Of a DNA stretch of 64,000 nt, positions 24,370 through 35,800 are shown piece after piece (the stretch's first letter is position 1; the number at the start of each line of letters is the position of its first letter). Location of the stretch: assembly GCA_011800805.1 (NCBI GenBank), contig MPNW01000680.1:42405-106404 (forward strand), in the 5' to 3' direction. The stretch comes from Hirudo medicinalis. Taxonomy: Eukaryota; Annelida; Clitellata; Hirudinida; Hirudinidae. Under the pieces are notes generated by a model that had not been told where the DNA came from, searched no databases, and was given only the letters and a program-made list of their open reading frames with translations. The position numbers were made by a program, and so were the translations under genes.

Positions 24370-25260
24370 TTCCTTGAATTTGAAAGTTATGAATAATCTT
24401 GAATTCCTGCATGTAAACTGCAGAAGTATCTTTAACTTTAAAGTTCATGATATTCTCATCCTCATTGAAATGACTCATGCCAAAGTTATTGCTGTGACAG
24501 AGACATGTTTGGCGTGCAGGTTGTCCGAATGGGTTGCGTTCCTGCATGCGGTCGTAATGTGTCGTGTTCGCAACCCAGCCTGCACCGCCAGGGAGTGCCC
24601 TGGGGTAAGGGCGCTATATAAATGGTGGATCGATTAAAGTGCCTTCACATCCCATTGGGATACAAAAGGCACTCAAAATATCGGCTAAATACACATGGTT
24701 AGATCAGACAAATAGTGATGACGTATCAATACCTAGGTTCCCTTTTATATCTGCTCCTCACAATGATGAAAGAGGTGGTGGAGTTGGATTTTTTATACAT
24801 CACAGCTTTAATTTCTTCATTATAAATCCCAAATCAAATCATCTTGTGAATATCTCTTTGTTAAACTGCAACTGAAAGGGTTAAATTTATTAACTGGAGT
24901 TATGTATTGAGAACCCAATTGTGATCAACAAGACTTTTTATCAGAACTCAAACAACTATTGGATATTTCTATTAAGCATCAGCACTCCATCATCCTTGGA
25001 GACTTCAATAACAACCTGATTGAGACTTCTCAACCGCCTCCCAGAAATTTCAAAATGTTATGGAAAGCCATTGTTGCATCTGATGTATTTACTCTGTGTG
25101 ATTCTGAAAATGCCTCTATTAATATTTTTTGAAAACATATAACAACTGTTTCCCCATTGCATATAGAAATAAACAAGTATTTAAAACACCATGGATGACT
25201 CCAGGACTGTTAAATTCTTGCAGGAAAAAAAATCTTCTGTATAAATCCTATATGACATAA
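24370..25260 (+). mobile_element. APE-type LINE fragment (endonuclease), split by a SINE
   Basis: Starts NNLEFLHVNCRSIFNF and IEMTHAKVIAVTETCL, an APE endonuclease N-terminus. After the SINE at 24508-24695 it continues TWLDQTNSDDVSIPRF and RGGGVGFFIHHSFNF, then SIILGDFNNNLIETSQPP (catalytic GDFN) and KTPWMTPGLLNSCRKKNLLY, typical of the linker before the reverse transcriptase. Frames break after 24875. Confidence 0.75.
24508..24695 (+). mobile_element. tRNA-headed SINE, family A, inserted in a LINE
   Basis: Near full-length: GGCGTGCAGGTTGTCCGAATG, then GTCGTGTTCGCAACCCAGCC, CTATATAAATGGTGGATCG, GTGCCTTCACATCCCATTGG and CAAAATATCGGCTAAATACA. The flanks share ACATG (GAGACATGTTT before, TACACATGGTT after), a likely target-site duplication. 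The LINE protein reads on across the insertion. Confidence 0.85.
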
Positions 25261-25324
25261 CAAAACATAAATTTATAGTGGTTTAAGTAGACTAATGTCT
25301 TTGTGATAAGCCACTCCTATTTAA

Positions 25325-25950
25325 TTCAATATCCAAATTTCGATAGTCCTATTTTAAATAGTTCCACTGAATCTGAATATGTTGTCCCCTCAACAAGTTT
25401 GTTCCACAGATTAACTACTCTCGTGCTGAAGTAATTGTTCTTCAGAGTACCTGCTACCCTCCTATACAGCTTACATTCATGCCCTCTTGTGGAACTGCTT
25501 TTGATGGCCTCAAAGAAATGTTCAGGTGGTAAATCTTCTCTTCCTGTTAATATCTTCAACTTTTCTATGAGATTACCTCTACTTCTCCTCATTTCTAGGT
25601 TTGTCAATTTCCACCTTCTTAACCTCTCCTCATAACTCCAATTTCCTAGACCCTTAATAATCCTTGTTGCCTTTCTCTGCACCCTTTCCAAGGTTTTAAT
25701 GTTCTTCTTTAAGTGGGGGTTCCATACTTATATGCAGTACTCCAGATGGGGTCTCACCAATGCCTTAAACAACTTAAATATGATGCTTTTCTCTCTGCTG
25801 TCCTCTTTATCATACCTAATACCATGTATGCTCTCTTAGCAGCTTCTGCACAATGTTTCGTTGATTTTCCACTCTTGTGCATAATCACTCCCAGATCTCT
25901 TTCTAGTTCTGACTGGTTTAACAGTTTAACACCTGTTCCCAAAATTCATA
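25325..25950 (-). mobile_element. LINE fragment, C-terminal end of a reverse transcriptase ORF
   Basis: Two minus-strand frames. The first reads LNQSELERDLGVIMHKSGKS and AAKRAYMVLGMIKRT (about 25942-25760), the second MERVQRKATRIIKGLGNWSY, EERLRRWKLTNLEMRRSRGN, LIEKLKILTGREDLPP and VVNLWNKLVEG (25691-25326). This order (DLGV, AN/AANRAYxxLGxI, VQRxATRxI, RLxxLxLxxLExRR, xVxLWNxL) is the usual end of CR1/L2-like ORF2. One frameshift lies between them. Confidence 0.8.
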
Positions 25951-26218
25951 TTCCACCATCCTATTCCTACGCACCATTAGGCACCAGCGAAAAATAACTT
26001 TAAAAAAAATGAATTGCTTCAAGCTGAAGTAATTAAATCATGCCATATTATGATAGTATTTAAAATTTCAAAGCTGTAGGACGCTCCATTCCAATCTTAA
26101 TCGCATGTTCATTTCTGCATTTATGACCTTATCATATAAAATAGACCCTTAGCTACTTTTTTGATTTAATTAATTAAAATTTTGCCACAATCACTTAATA
26201 TGAGTTTATTGACAATAA

Positions 26219-27170
26219 CTAAGATAAATTGTAGTCTTTTTTGGTCTTAAAACATTTCCTCTCCATCCTACTTTTGCCTTTTGCAAGAATTAAGTTATTT
26301 CTTTTGCTAAGACCGACTGCCTTCTTTGATGAATCAGAAGTCAGCTTAACAGCTCTTTCAACCGTCTTACTGGCATGGAATATTTGGAGGAGTTCCTCTA
26401 CTTTGAACAATGTTGGCAATAACTTCATCGTTGAATTCTTCAACACATGGCGGTTGAAAACAATCAACATCCTCCAAGTTAATAAGCATTGACCATTCCT
26501 GAGAATTGAAGTTAATTTTTGATGTGACATTTATCCTTATACCATCCTTCTCTCCATGTCTAGGAATCAATATAGGATTTGTCCTGTTCTCCAATATTTT
26601 CTTCATGGCCAGAGCTCTGTGATTTTCCTCCTCTGAATAAAGTAGGGCAGCCAGGAAATTACCAGGTTGAAGCAGTTCCTCTGAATAACAGGTAAAGTAA
26701 TTCCTGTTACGTCCTTCTCATTCAAACAATGTATGGCTTGTATCATCTGGAAGATGAGTTTAGGACCATCTGTAAAATCTCTGGACTTTTGTCAGCAAAT
26801 TAGCTGGGCCCATATACCATTTTAATATATTTTACGATAAGAATCAACTCTCTACTTGAAGAAAGTTCTGCAATAGAGAGCTAGAATCCTGACTGCAGCT
26901 GTAATCCATCTTGCGTGGTAAATAGGTCCTCCAAATAATGAATATTTGTTTCAATACGAAAAGTCTATCATTTAAAATATCTTTACATGTTAAGTGACCA
27001 AAACATACAAAAGTAATTATTTCAACAAAATAATAACATTAACCAATTTTCTTCTTCATGAACTTATTGTTCGTAGTCCCAGTGGAGACTCCTAATATGT
27101 ATTCTAGCAGTAATCTCTGGTCTGTTGATAGATCATTGACATGCCAAGTCTCTCTCCTCATAAACTAGAG
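26219..27170. other. Unassigned interval with minus-strand open frames
   Basis: Minus-strand frames at 26606-26367 (including NSQEWSMLINLEDVDCFQPP) and 26530-26219 overlap and look like one frameshifted protein. I do not recognise the family. Adjacent transposons on both sides suggest another decayed element. Nothing else is visible here. Confidence 0.3.
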
Positions 27171-27175
27171 AGTTT

Positions 27176-27895
27176 TTGTCTCTTTTGCTATCAAACCCAA
27201 TAACAAGCAATTTGAAGATTCCAAAGAACCCTAGCACAGACTCTCATTTTCTCTCGTTTCATCTTGCTTGTATCTATGACTTCAATATCCTCAGTTCGCC
27301 ATTTAGTGCAGAAGCTGATTCAGCCCCAGAGGATATACAGTTAGAGCTGCTTGACCTACAAGCAGATTATGACCTGAAGGAGAAGTTTAAGTCAGTTTCT
27401 CTGCTGGAGTTTTATGGATGTTTGCCAGCAACGGCATTTCCACGCCTAAAAAACTTTGCTGCCAAGCTTTTGTCACTATTTGGATCCACATACATTTGTG
27501 AGCAAGCGTTTTCTTGTATGAAAATAAACAAGTCTAAGAACAGATCGATATTGACTGACTGCAATTTAAATGCAATCATGCGAATCACAACCAGTAAACT
27601 GGTTCCACAGTTCAAGAACATTATCCAAAATTGTGAACAGTTACATACTTCTCATTAATTATGATCGTACTCTGTGGACAGCTTGTATGTAAATTAAGTT
27701 CCTTCGTCTTCATAGACGAAGTGAGAATGAATAGAGTGTGAATGTGAAATAAAATGGCAAATACATGGTTATTATCATTAATTCACATTTTCAGATGTTG
27801 TAATTGTAATTGAAGTAGACAAAATATATATGCGGCCCCCGATAACAATCAAGTTTTCAATGAGGCCCTCTGTAGAAAAAGTTTGCCCACCCCTG
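27176..27895 (+). mobile_element. hAT transposon 3' part (C-terminal dimerisation domain and terminus)
   Basis: The frame 27176-27658 ends with the hAT C-terminal domain: LQLELLDLQADYDLKEKF-like text, then FYGCLPATAFPRLKNFAAKL, LSLFGSTYICEQAFSCMK, and NAIMRITTSKLVPQFKNII, the pattern of GTF2IRD2/ZBED5-like transposases. The element end reads GTTTGCCCACCCCTG at about 27880-27895, the reverse complement of CAGGGGTGGGCAAAC, a classic hAT/Charlie terminal repeat. The flanking CTCTACAG could be the 8 bp target duplication. The 5' end and most of the transposase are missing. Confidence 0.8.
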
Positions 27896-28356
27896 CTCTA
27901 CAGGAACCTAGTAAAAAAAATTACTTAAAGAATAATAAATCTAAAACATTTAAAAGAAAAAAATAGTGAAGAAAAATAAAAATGGAATGTCATGTTCTAT
28001 CCAAAGTTTTATAAGATTTGGTATAAAAATTTAATCTGTAACCTTAAATTGGATGTCACAGCTGCACTAAATGTGCAAGTTTTGGCATCCAGGACATTTA
28101 ATGTTTCTGGTTTTTTGGAGTAATTTTATTCAACCAAGCACCGCAGTAACAAAATTGTTGATGACACTAATATGTCTAGATGTGGTCGTGATATTGTTGA
28201 ACTCTTTTCTACAATGAATAATGAGCTTAACAATATTGTTATAACCCTGAAAATGCCATCAATTAATTTTTAAAGTTATATTTATGTTTAATTAGTTTTC
28301 GATTATATTCACTATCTTTTAGTTCTACGGCGAGACAAAAATCTCAGATAGAAGCA

Positions 28357-28820
28357 NNNNNNNNNNNNNNNNNNNNNNNNNNNNNNNNNNNNNNNNNNNN
28401 NNNNNNNNNNNNNNNNNNNNNNNNNNNNNNNNNNNNNNNNNNNNNNNNNNNNNNNNNNNNNNNNNNNNNNNNNNNNNNNNNNNNNNNNNNNNNNNNNNNN
28501 NNNNNNNNNNNNNNNNNNNNNNNNNNNNNNNNNNNNNNNNNNNNNNNNNNNNNNNNNNNNNNNNNNNNNNNNNNNNNNNNNNNNNNNNNNNNNNNNNNNN
28601 NNNNNNNNNNNNNNNNNNNNNNNNNNNNNNNNNNNNNNNNNNNNNNNNNNNNNNNNNNNNNNNNNNNNNNNNNNNNNNNNNNNNNNNNNNNNNNNNNNNN
28701 NNNNNNNNNNNNNNNNNNNNNNNNNNNNNNNNNNNNNNNNNNNNNNNNNNNNNNNNNNNNNNNNNNNNNNNNNNNNNNNNNNNNNNNNNNNNNNNNNNNN
28801 NNNNNNNNNNNNNNNNNNNN
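28357..28820. other. Assembly gap (N run)
   Basis: 464 unresolved bases. No gene can be followed across it. Confidence 1.
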
Positions 28821-29257
28821 ATACTTCAGAAATTAGTGTATCGGCTACGGATCTGGAAAGATCAGACACTGATTGTGAGAGGTTGACTGAGAATGTTGAG
28901 AACAGTACATCGGGAGGGTTTCACGATAATCTCCTGATTGGGGTAAATTAAGAATCTCAAGCCACAAAAATACTGGACATTGAAGAGCATTCCTATTCAG
29001 TAAATAATCTCGGAAGTGATCGTTACGCAATAACTGGTAACAGGATTATAAAAGGCGTGGTATTTACAGGTAATACCACCAGTTGTTAACTGAACATTTG
29101 TTGAATAAATCTAACAATAAATTCGGCATAAATTAAGCCCCGTCGTTTATTACAATATTTTACTTCGGCTCGATGCAAATTTCATTTCTTTTAACATTAA
29201 CAAAACCTCTTATATTATTTCATAAGAAAAATATTTATTTCAAGAAAAATATTCATC

Positions 29258-29812
29258 TTGACAGTCTCTCCATTTGCATTCGTGATCGATCGAGATAACT
29301 CCTTAGTAACTCCGAGTAATTTTTTAGACGTTATAATTGATCAACATTTATCATTTAAACCTCACATTGAACCTGTAATAAGCAAGGTCTCCAAAAGTGT
29401 TGGTATCATTTCTCATATTCGTTGTTTCATTGATAAAAAAAACAGTCCTTATTCTCGATTATTCTCTTATCTATCCATACCTTAATTATTGTAATGTTAT
29501 TTGGGCAGCCAATTATACCTCATATTTACTCCCACTATTTAAACTTCAAAAAAAGCTGTTCGTGTCATTTCCTTATTACCTTATTATTCTCCTGGAGATT
29601 ATATTGGAGATTCATTTAAGAAATTGAACATTATGTCAATTTATCAAATTCATTTTTTATACAATATTTATGTGCAAATATCATCATCAATATTGTTACC
29701 TCCGATATTTGATAACTATTTTACTCTGAACCTTTATTTTTATGTTCACATGATACCAGAAATTGGACTCCGTATAAATCCGATTTTGCCAGATCCAATA
29801 TTAAATTTATGA
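29258..29812 (+). mobile_element. APE-type LINE fragment, C-terminal part
   Basis: NFLDVIIDQHLSFKPHIEPV and SKSVGIISHIRCFIDKK, then (next frame) YPYLNYCNVIWAANYTSYLL and LFKLQKKLFVSF, then KKLNIMSIYQIHFLYNIYV and VHDTRNWTPYKSDFARSN. The order matches the C-terminal half of a Jockey/CR1-like ORF2, with two frameshifts. It is similar in type to the relic at 13850-14830. Confidence 0.7.
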
Positions 29813-29814
29813 AT

Positions 29815-30640
29815 CCAAATGCTGAATTTACAATAGATGAACATTTCATTGCATTTTGTAGCGACAGCGGCATTGACGACGAAGACGAGTTCGCTACAAA
29901 GTTTATTTACAACAACGGCAACAATGCTCCGACTGACAACATAAGTGCTGGAGTAGCAGCGTAGCGACGTAGCGGGAAGAGTAGGAGAGAGAAGGGAAGA
30001 ATGCCCTGACGTAGCTTCTTAAATAGCCAGTCAGGACAAAGGAGGATGTCCACAAACAAAGGATGCGCGCCTNGTAGCTTCTTAAATAGCCAGTCAGGAC
30101 AAAGGAGGATGTCCACAAACAAAGGATGCGCGCCTGATTAAGTCATCGCTGATAGGGCTAGGATCAGCACGTGATTATGATGGATGTGCGATCCTACAAT
30201 TTCGTGATAACTGCCCTTTCAGGGTGTACATGCCAACAAATCCAGGTAAGTATGACATCACAATTTATCACAATTTATGACATCACAAAGACATACAATG
30301 GTATCTGGCGGACAATAGTAATTCATATGCAGTAAACCTTCAATTTTTCCTCCTGACTGGCACCCTGATGGCCAGAGAGAACAGCATCAAGGTGCTAGAG
30401 TTGTGAGAGATCTTACTACTATGCTTCAGGGTGGATATAGCATTACTACTGCTAATTTTTTTGCTGGAGTAGCACTAGCTAAAGAGCCAAAACAGAATAA
30501 CTGTACACTTCATTGTACAATGAGAAAAACAAAGATGTACCACCAGCTAAACATGAAATCAAAGGTCGCTCAGTACGTTCTTCCAAGTTTCTGCATCACG
30601 AAGAAACTGTAAGAGACAATGGTAACTTGAAGATGTGCTG
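29815..30640 (+). mobile_element. piggyBac transposase fragment split by a solo LTR
   Basis: Before the LTR the sequence reads NAEFTIDEHFIAF. After it, from 30199, it reads RDNCPFRVYMPTNPGKYDIT. Together these match the piggyBac core around the second catalytic aspartate. Further on come RVVRDLTTMLQGGYSITTAN with FFAGVALAKE (the third-aspartate DNFFTS region, here ANFFAG, so the acidic residue is replaced), then TMRKNKDVPPAK-like and SSKFLHHEE blocks (30510-30620). Frames are broken and no termini were found. Confidence 0.8.
29857..30198 (-). mobile_element. Solo LTR, copy 1
   Basis: On the minus strand it begins TGTAGGATCGCACATCC and ends CGCTGTCGCTACA, so it has TG...CA ends. It carries GCTATTTAAGAAGC (TATA-like) and ATAAACTTTG (polyadenylation signal) in order. 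The 4 bp flanks are ATTT on both sides (29853-29856 and 30199-30202), a target-site duplication. Two closely related copies lie at 57142-57579 and 62957-63378. It sits inside the piggyBac transposase. A segment of about 62 bases is present twice around the N at 30073. Confidence 0.85.
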
Positions 30641-30722
30641 TCTGTGCTTGACTGTAAAAGCCTTTCGAAGCGTGACAGTTGTAACAACTTTGTTTGCAGG
30701 GAACATTCAGAAAATAAATCAG

Positions 30723-31110
30723 TTATAGTTTGTGACGACTGAATAGATTGTGATAAATCCGACGCGTGAGCAGGCCACATACAGTTGTCCATGTGAGAAG
30801 CATGGATTTTCCAAATTTAGTCCACACACTTGTAGCGATTGTCCTTGTGCCTTGTTGATGGTCATTGCAAAAGCGAGTCACACCGGAAACTGCAGATGGT
30901 TTGAATTCGAATGGTATATCTGTCGTAATCATTGGGATGCGTGGCAACAGAAATTCTTCTCCTTTAAATTTGCCATTTAAAATGGTAGCTTCGATGATGT
31001 TCATCATCTTTTTAACTGAAAGCCTGGTACCGTCGCAAAGTCGTGATGGATTTATGTTTCGGAGAAGAATAATAAGCAATTTTCAGTGTTAAAATGTGCG
31101 GCGTCATGCC
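30723..31110 (-). mobile_element. Helitron helicase C-terminal fragment
   Basis: Minus-strand frame: NINPSRLCDGTRLSVKKM, EATILNGKFKGEEFLLPRIP, and TTDIPFEFK. This matches the conserved 'N-L-x-G-L-C-N-G-T-R ... IPRIP' stretch near the end of Helitron/PIF1-type helicases. Stops and frameshifts follow. Only this domain end is present. Confidence 0.7.
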
Positions 31111-32879
31111 TGGCAAATCAAGTGAATTCAAGAATTCAGTTGGATAATTGACAACTTCGTCTATTCATTACAGCATCGATGCTGTCGATCAATATGCTGT
31201 CGCTTACAGCACATGCATTGAGCCAATGATGATTTATATAATTCTGTGCGATATTGAGTTAACCTGCACAAAATTTCTGCAAACTATAAAATATTTTCAA
31301 TATTCTGAAGTATTTTTCGTAGTTATATCTTTAACGGGAGAATTTTAATCGATTTTCTGCATTTTTACAAAATATTTAAAAATCCGTTTTCGACTTGCTC
31401 AATTGGATTAAAGCTACAATTAATACGTAAACCAAAAAGCGAATTTTTCCAAGTGTTCAAATATATAATCTATCTTTGCATGAACACGTCTCGCTCACTG
31501 AAATTTTCGTTTTATGAATAGAATGAGGATTCAAATAAATCTTAAAATGCGAGAAAGTTACAGCCAATGGTCAATATACCGAAATATATTTGCAATTTTA
31601 TATAGTTTTTTTCCGTAGATATATATTTATCGGGTTAATTTTAATCGATTTTAAAGCAATTTTTGCTATTTTCTCACCTAAATAATGTAAATTAATTTTA
31701 AATGCACTCTGAAATTATCAAATTTAGAATTACATATACTTTAAAATTTAAAGTTGAGAATTTTAAATACGTAAACGTTATTTTACAAAAGTAGGCTCGA
31801 GTTTTAAATTTTTGTTTTTACGTTAGAAATCACGATAGAAATTATTTACAATTTATTAAAATGTTTAAATATATTCACCACTTTTAAATATTGTTGTAAA
31901 TACGTCTACTTTATATATTTTCAGGTTGTTTGTATCTTTAATGGTTGCTTTTTAACCAGATTATTTTGTCCTCGTTAGGAAACTTTAAAAATAATTTATT
32001 AGACACTGTTTATTGATTAAATAAGATGTATGAAATAAGTTTTTTTTGCTTGTTATTGTCGCTGGAGTAACTAATTTGCGGCTATTATCGTTATTTCTGT
32101 TTTGATTTTTGGATCATAGGTACGTGTTATATAAAAACTTAGTGTTTAAGAAATTCTAGCAAAAACATTTCTGAAGTGAATCCGGACAGATATATTCCTG
32201 GAGCACAACAGCGAGTTTTGTGGGTTTTAACAAAATGCGATTAAAAATCAATCGGTCAGTATAGAAATGTGCAGATTGCTTTGAAAAATAATAAACATAT
32301 TATCTTATTTTTATTGAAGTAGTTTTAAAGCAAGGAATTAATTGTTAATTAACGCTTTTGAAATAAAAGTTAGACGTCATCACTGCAGGTGTAAGGTTAA
32401 CTAACTTTCAGAAAGCCTATAAATGTTTTTTTAACCCGAAATTATCGAATTATCTCAAAAGTTTCAATCAAAAAATAAATAAATAAAACAATTGCAAAAT
32501 GGGTGCAACAGCCGATTCATTGCTTAAATTAGATTATTTTTGCTTTAATAATTAAGCATTAATTATTAGGCTGATTAAAGGAATAACAGTATGCATTAAT
32601 TCTTGAAAGTGCTATTTTCCCTAACCAAATTAGAAGTTTGTGTTGTCTATTAAAAGAGAAAATGACGAATGTTAAGTAGTTATCAACTATGCCTCCATCT
32701 TGCTTTTCAGAGTATTATATTTGAGATGTTAAGGGAATTGCCCATGCTAGCAAATATTAATAATTATTAATATATAATATTTAAATTAATTAAATGTTAA
32801 GTTTATTACATTTTACAAGTAATAGTAATAATATTTAGCATGCTTTGAATTAATGCTTTCAGGAAGTAATAGAGTTTGA
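31100..32879. other. AT-rich intergenic stretch upstream of RPP25
   Basis: No conserved reading frame, SINE or LINE recognised. The RPP25 promoter should lie at its right end, since the coding start is at 32880. Confidence 0.5.
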
Positions 32880-35800
32880 ATGGAAAACTATATTAAAGCA
32901 GATGGATGCTTTCAGGAAAATGATCCATGTGTTTTGAGTTCCCATATTATTGCCATACCTGTCACACCAAATTGCAAGATAAAGAGTTTAGTGACTACTG
33001 CAATAAAGAAATTAAAAGTATGTTAAATTGGTTATGTTTCTATAATTGACTTTGAAGTTGTTTTAATAATTACATTTAATTAATTATTCATAACTAATCA
33101 CAAACTTGATCATCCAACATTTAATTTTCATTCCTTATTGAAGGTCAGATAACTGTAGAAATTTCCATAAATTCTATTATCAATACTTTGATAAGTATAT
33201 GCTTTTAGGATCCTGCAATGCAGGAGGTTTTGTGGATAGGTGAAGGTTCTTCAATTCAACAAACAATCATTTGTGCAGATGTGATGAAGCATAGAATGAA
33301 GGTGTTGTTTGCTTTTTCTTTGCATGAGTTTTTACCAAAAGAATGTTTTTGCATGTTCTATGTCAAATTGTATTATGTTCTATTTCGCGATATTTTTTGA
33401 GTGCCTTAATTATCTGAAATGATTAATATATGAATGTACTTTATGATTGCTCTGCCATTTATGTAGTGCCATTGCATTTTACTACTTCCTGGAAGTGCAA
33501 GATGGGTTGTGAACACAACAAATTTAGACTATTGCCATTACTGCTGCACACACACTTCTGAAAGATCTGTTAGACTTTGCTTAATTTATGATAACCATTT
33601 GTTCTATTGATTATTGATTATTCTATTGATCTTCCATTTGCTGTTTTGGAATGGAGATGGGGCATTCTCAGAATTTGTTGCTTATGACTTATGGATTTTG
33701 GTTTTGTTGAATGTACAGATCAAAAAATTATTTTTGTTAAATAATTTATAATGTCAATTTGATTTTAATTTAATTTATATCTTTCAATTTCTATTATAGA
33801 ATCTTGGCCAACTGAGCAGTATTACTTATCAGAGGTAAAAATAAATTTATGTAAATCTTCAATTTTGTTAATGGCTGGCAGCAATTTGTAACTAGAAACT
33901 CCTACAGCGAATCATAGAAATCAATTTGATAGAAGAAACCAGACTTAAGATCTAAGTTCAAGCATTACTTGATCCTATATCTGGAACAAAATTATTGACT
34001 TGTTTTGCCTTTGTCACCAATGACTGCAAAATTAAATATATATTAGGAGAAACTCTGTCATCTCTTAATCTCAGCTAATTCATCTCATTAAGTTTGAGGT
34101 TATGCTGTTCAGCATGTCAGTTGGTTCAGAAATTTGGCCTCACTTTGTTAGCTCTTGTTGGCACTGCAATACTAATGAGTAAAGGCACCTTAGCATTACT
34201 ATTGATAGCAACCTCAGTTATAATGTGTATCTCCTTGTGTCACGTAAAGCTTCATTTGCCATTGTCTGATTTGTTTCTTTTTACTATAATAATAATAATA
34301 ATTTATAATGCGCCATTTGCATAGCGTCAGAGGCGCCTTGTGTCTTCATTAGCTTCTTGTTGGTGTCCTGAAGAGGTGGGTTTTCAGGTGACGTTTGAAG
34401 AGATCCAGGGATGGTTGATCTCTTGAGGAGGGGGGGGGTAAGGCATTCCAGATAGCAGGAGAGGCATACGAGAAGCCTCTGTTGATGAGGGATGATTTGT
34501 GAACTGGTTGGTGTAGTTGAATGGTGGGAGATGAGCAAAGACCAGATGCATGGCGGCTGAGAAGGAGGTGGTGGAGATAGGGTGGATTGGATGTCCCGAG
34601 AGTTCGATATGCCATGAGGGCGATTTTGAAGATGATGAGATTATGGATCGGTAGCCTGGGCAATTTCTTCAGGCAGTCAGTGCTATTAAGGGTAGGATTA
34701 AGAAGAACAAGTTTAGCGAGTTTGTTTTGTATGCATTGCAAGGAATGGATCAAAGAGGTAGATGTACCATAGAGAAGGGAATTGCAGTAATCCATGCGAG
34801 AGAGAACAAGACTGCTTGCAAAGGCAGAAGTTGTGTCGATGGAGAGGAGTGGACGGATATGCTGAATTGACCATATGAGATGAATTGATGATGGAGGCAG
34901 AATGTTCTTTAAAGCTGAGGTGAGAATCAAAAGTAACACCGAGGAGTTTGAGAGTACTAGAAGAAGGAAGGAGGGTGCCTGCAACGTTTATGGAGGTTGG
35001 GGGAGACAGAGTTTTTAGGCGGACAGGTGTGCCAATGAACATAATTTCGGATTTTTGCAGATTCAGTTGAAGAAAGTTAACAAGATGCCAATCATTGATT
35101 GCATCTGTGCACTTCTGCAAATTTATGAGTTGATCATGCTGTCGCTGGAGAGGAATAGAGAAGAGACTGGTGTCATCTGCGTATTGATGGAAAGATACTT
35201 CGAAGCCATGAATTATGTTGGACAGGGGTGAAGTGTAAGTTGTGAAAAGCAGAGGTCCTAGGACAGAGCCCTGAGGAACACCAGCAAGAAGTTCAACTGG
35301 AGAGTAGGAGTGGTTACCAAGTTTCAGATATTGGGTTCTATTAGAAAGGTAAGATTGTATCCAAGAGAGTGCAAGGCCATCATTTCCAAAGTCGGACTTA
35401 AGTCTCTCCAACAGTATCTGGTGGTTGATGGTGGGCATCATGCGGTCAAATGCCGCTGAGAGGTCCAGGCCTACCGTGATGGCGCAATTGCCCTTGCATC
35501 ACAATTGCTATAATTCTCTCCTGAAATTATAGAGAGTTTGGTAAAAAGTGGTAACATTAAACCTGCTTTTATGGACCTCTATTTATCTTTCTGTGCATGG
35601 TGTTCAAGATCATTGTGCCAAAATACCTATCTGATGCCATCTCCTTGCACATGTTTGAGAGAAGCCTGAGTTTGGCCATATTCAACCTCCTCAACTTGTC
35701 AATTCTCACTGCAATTCTTAAGTCAAGTTCTCTCATGTCTCTTCTCCATAGGTTTGGAACATCCTCCCATCATGTCTCAGGGCATACAAATAGTTATGCC

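Noticed and set aside
28312..28869. 185-codon minus-strand frame
   Set aside because: It crosses the N gap; the few real residues have no recognisable homology.
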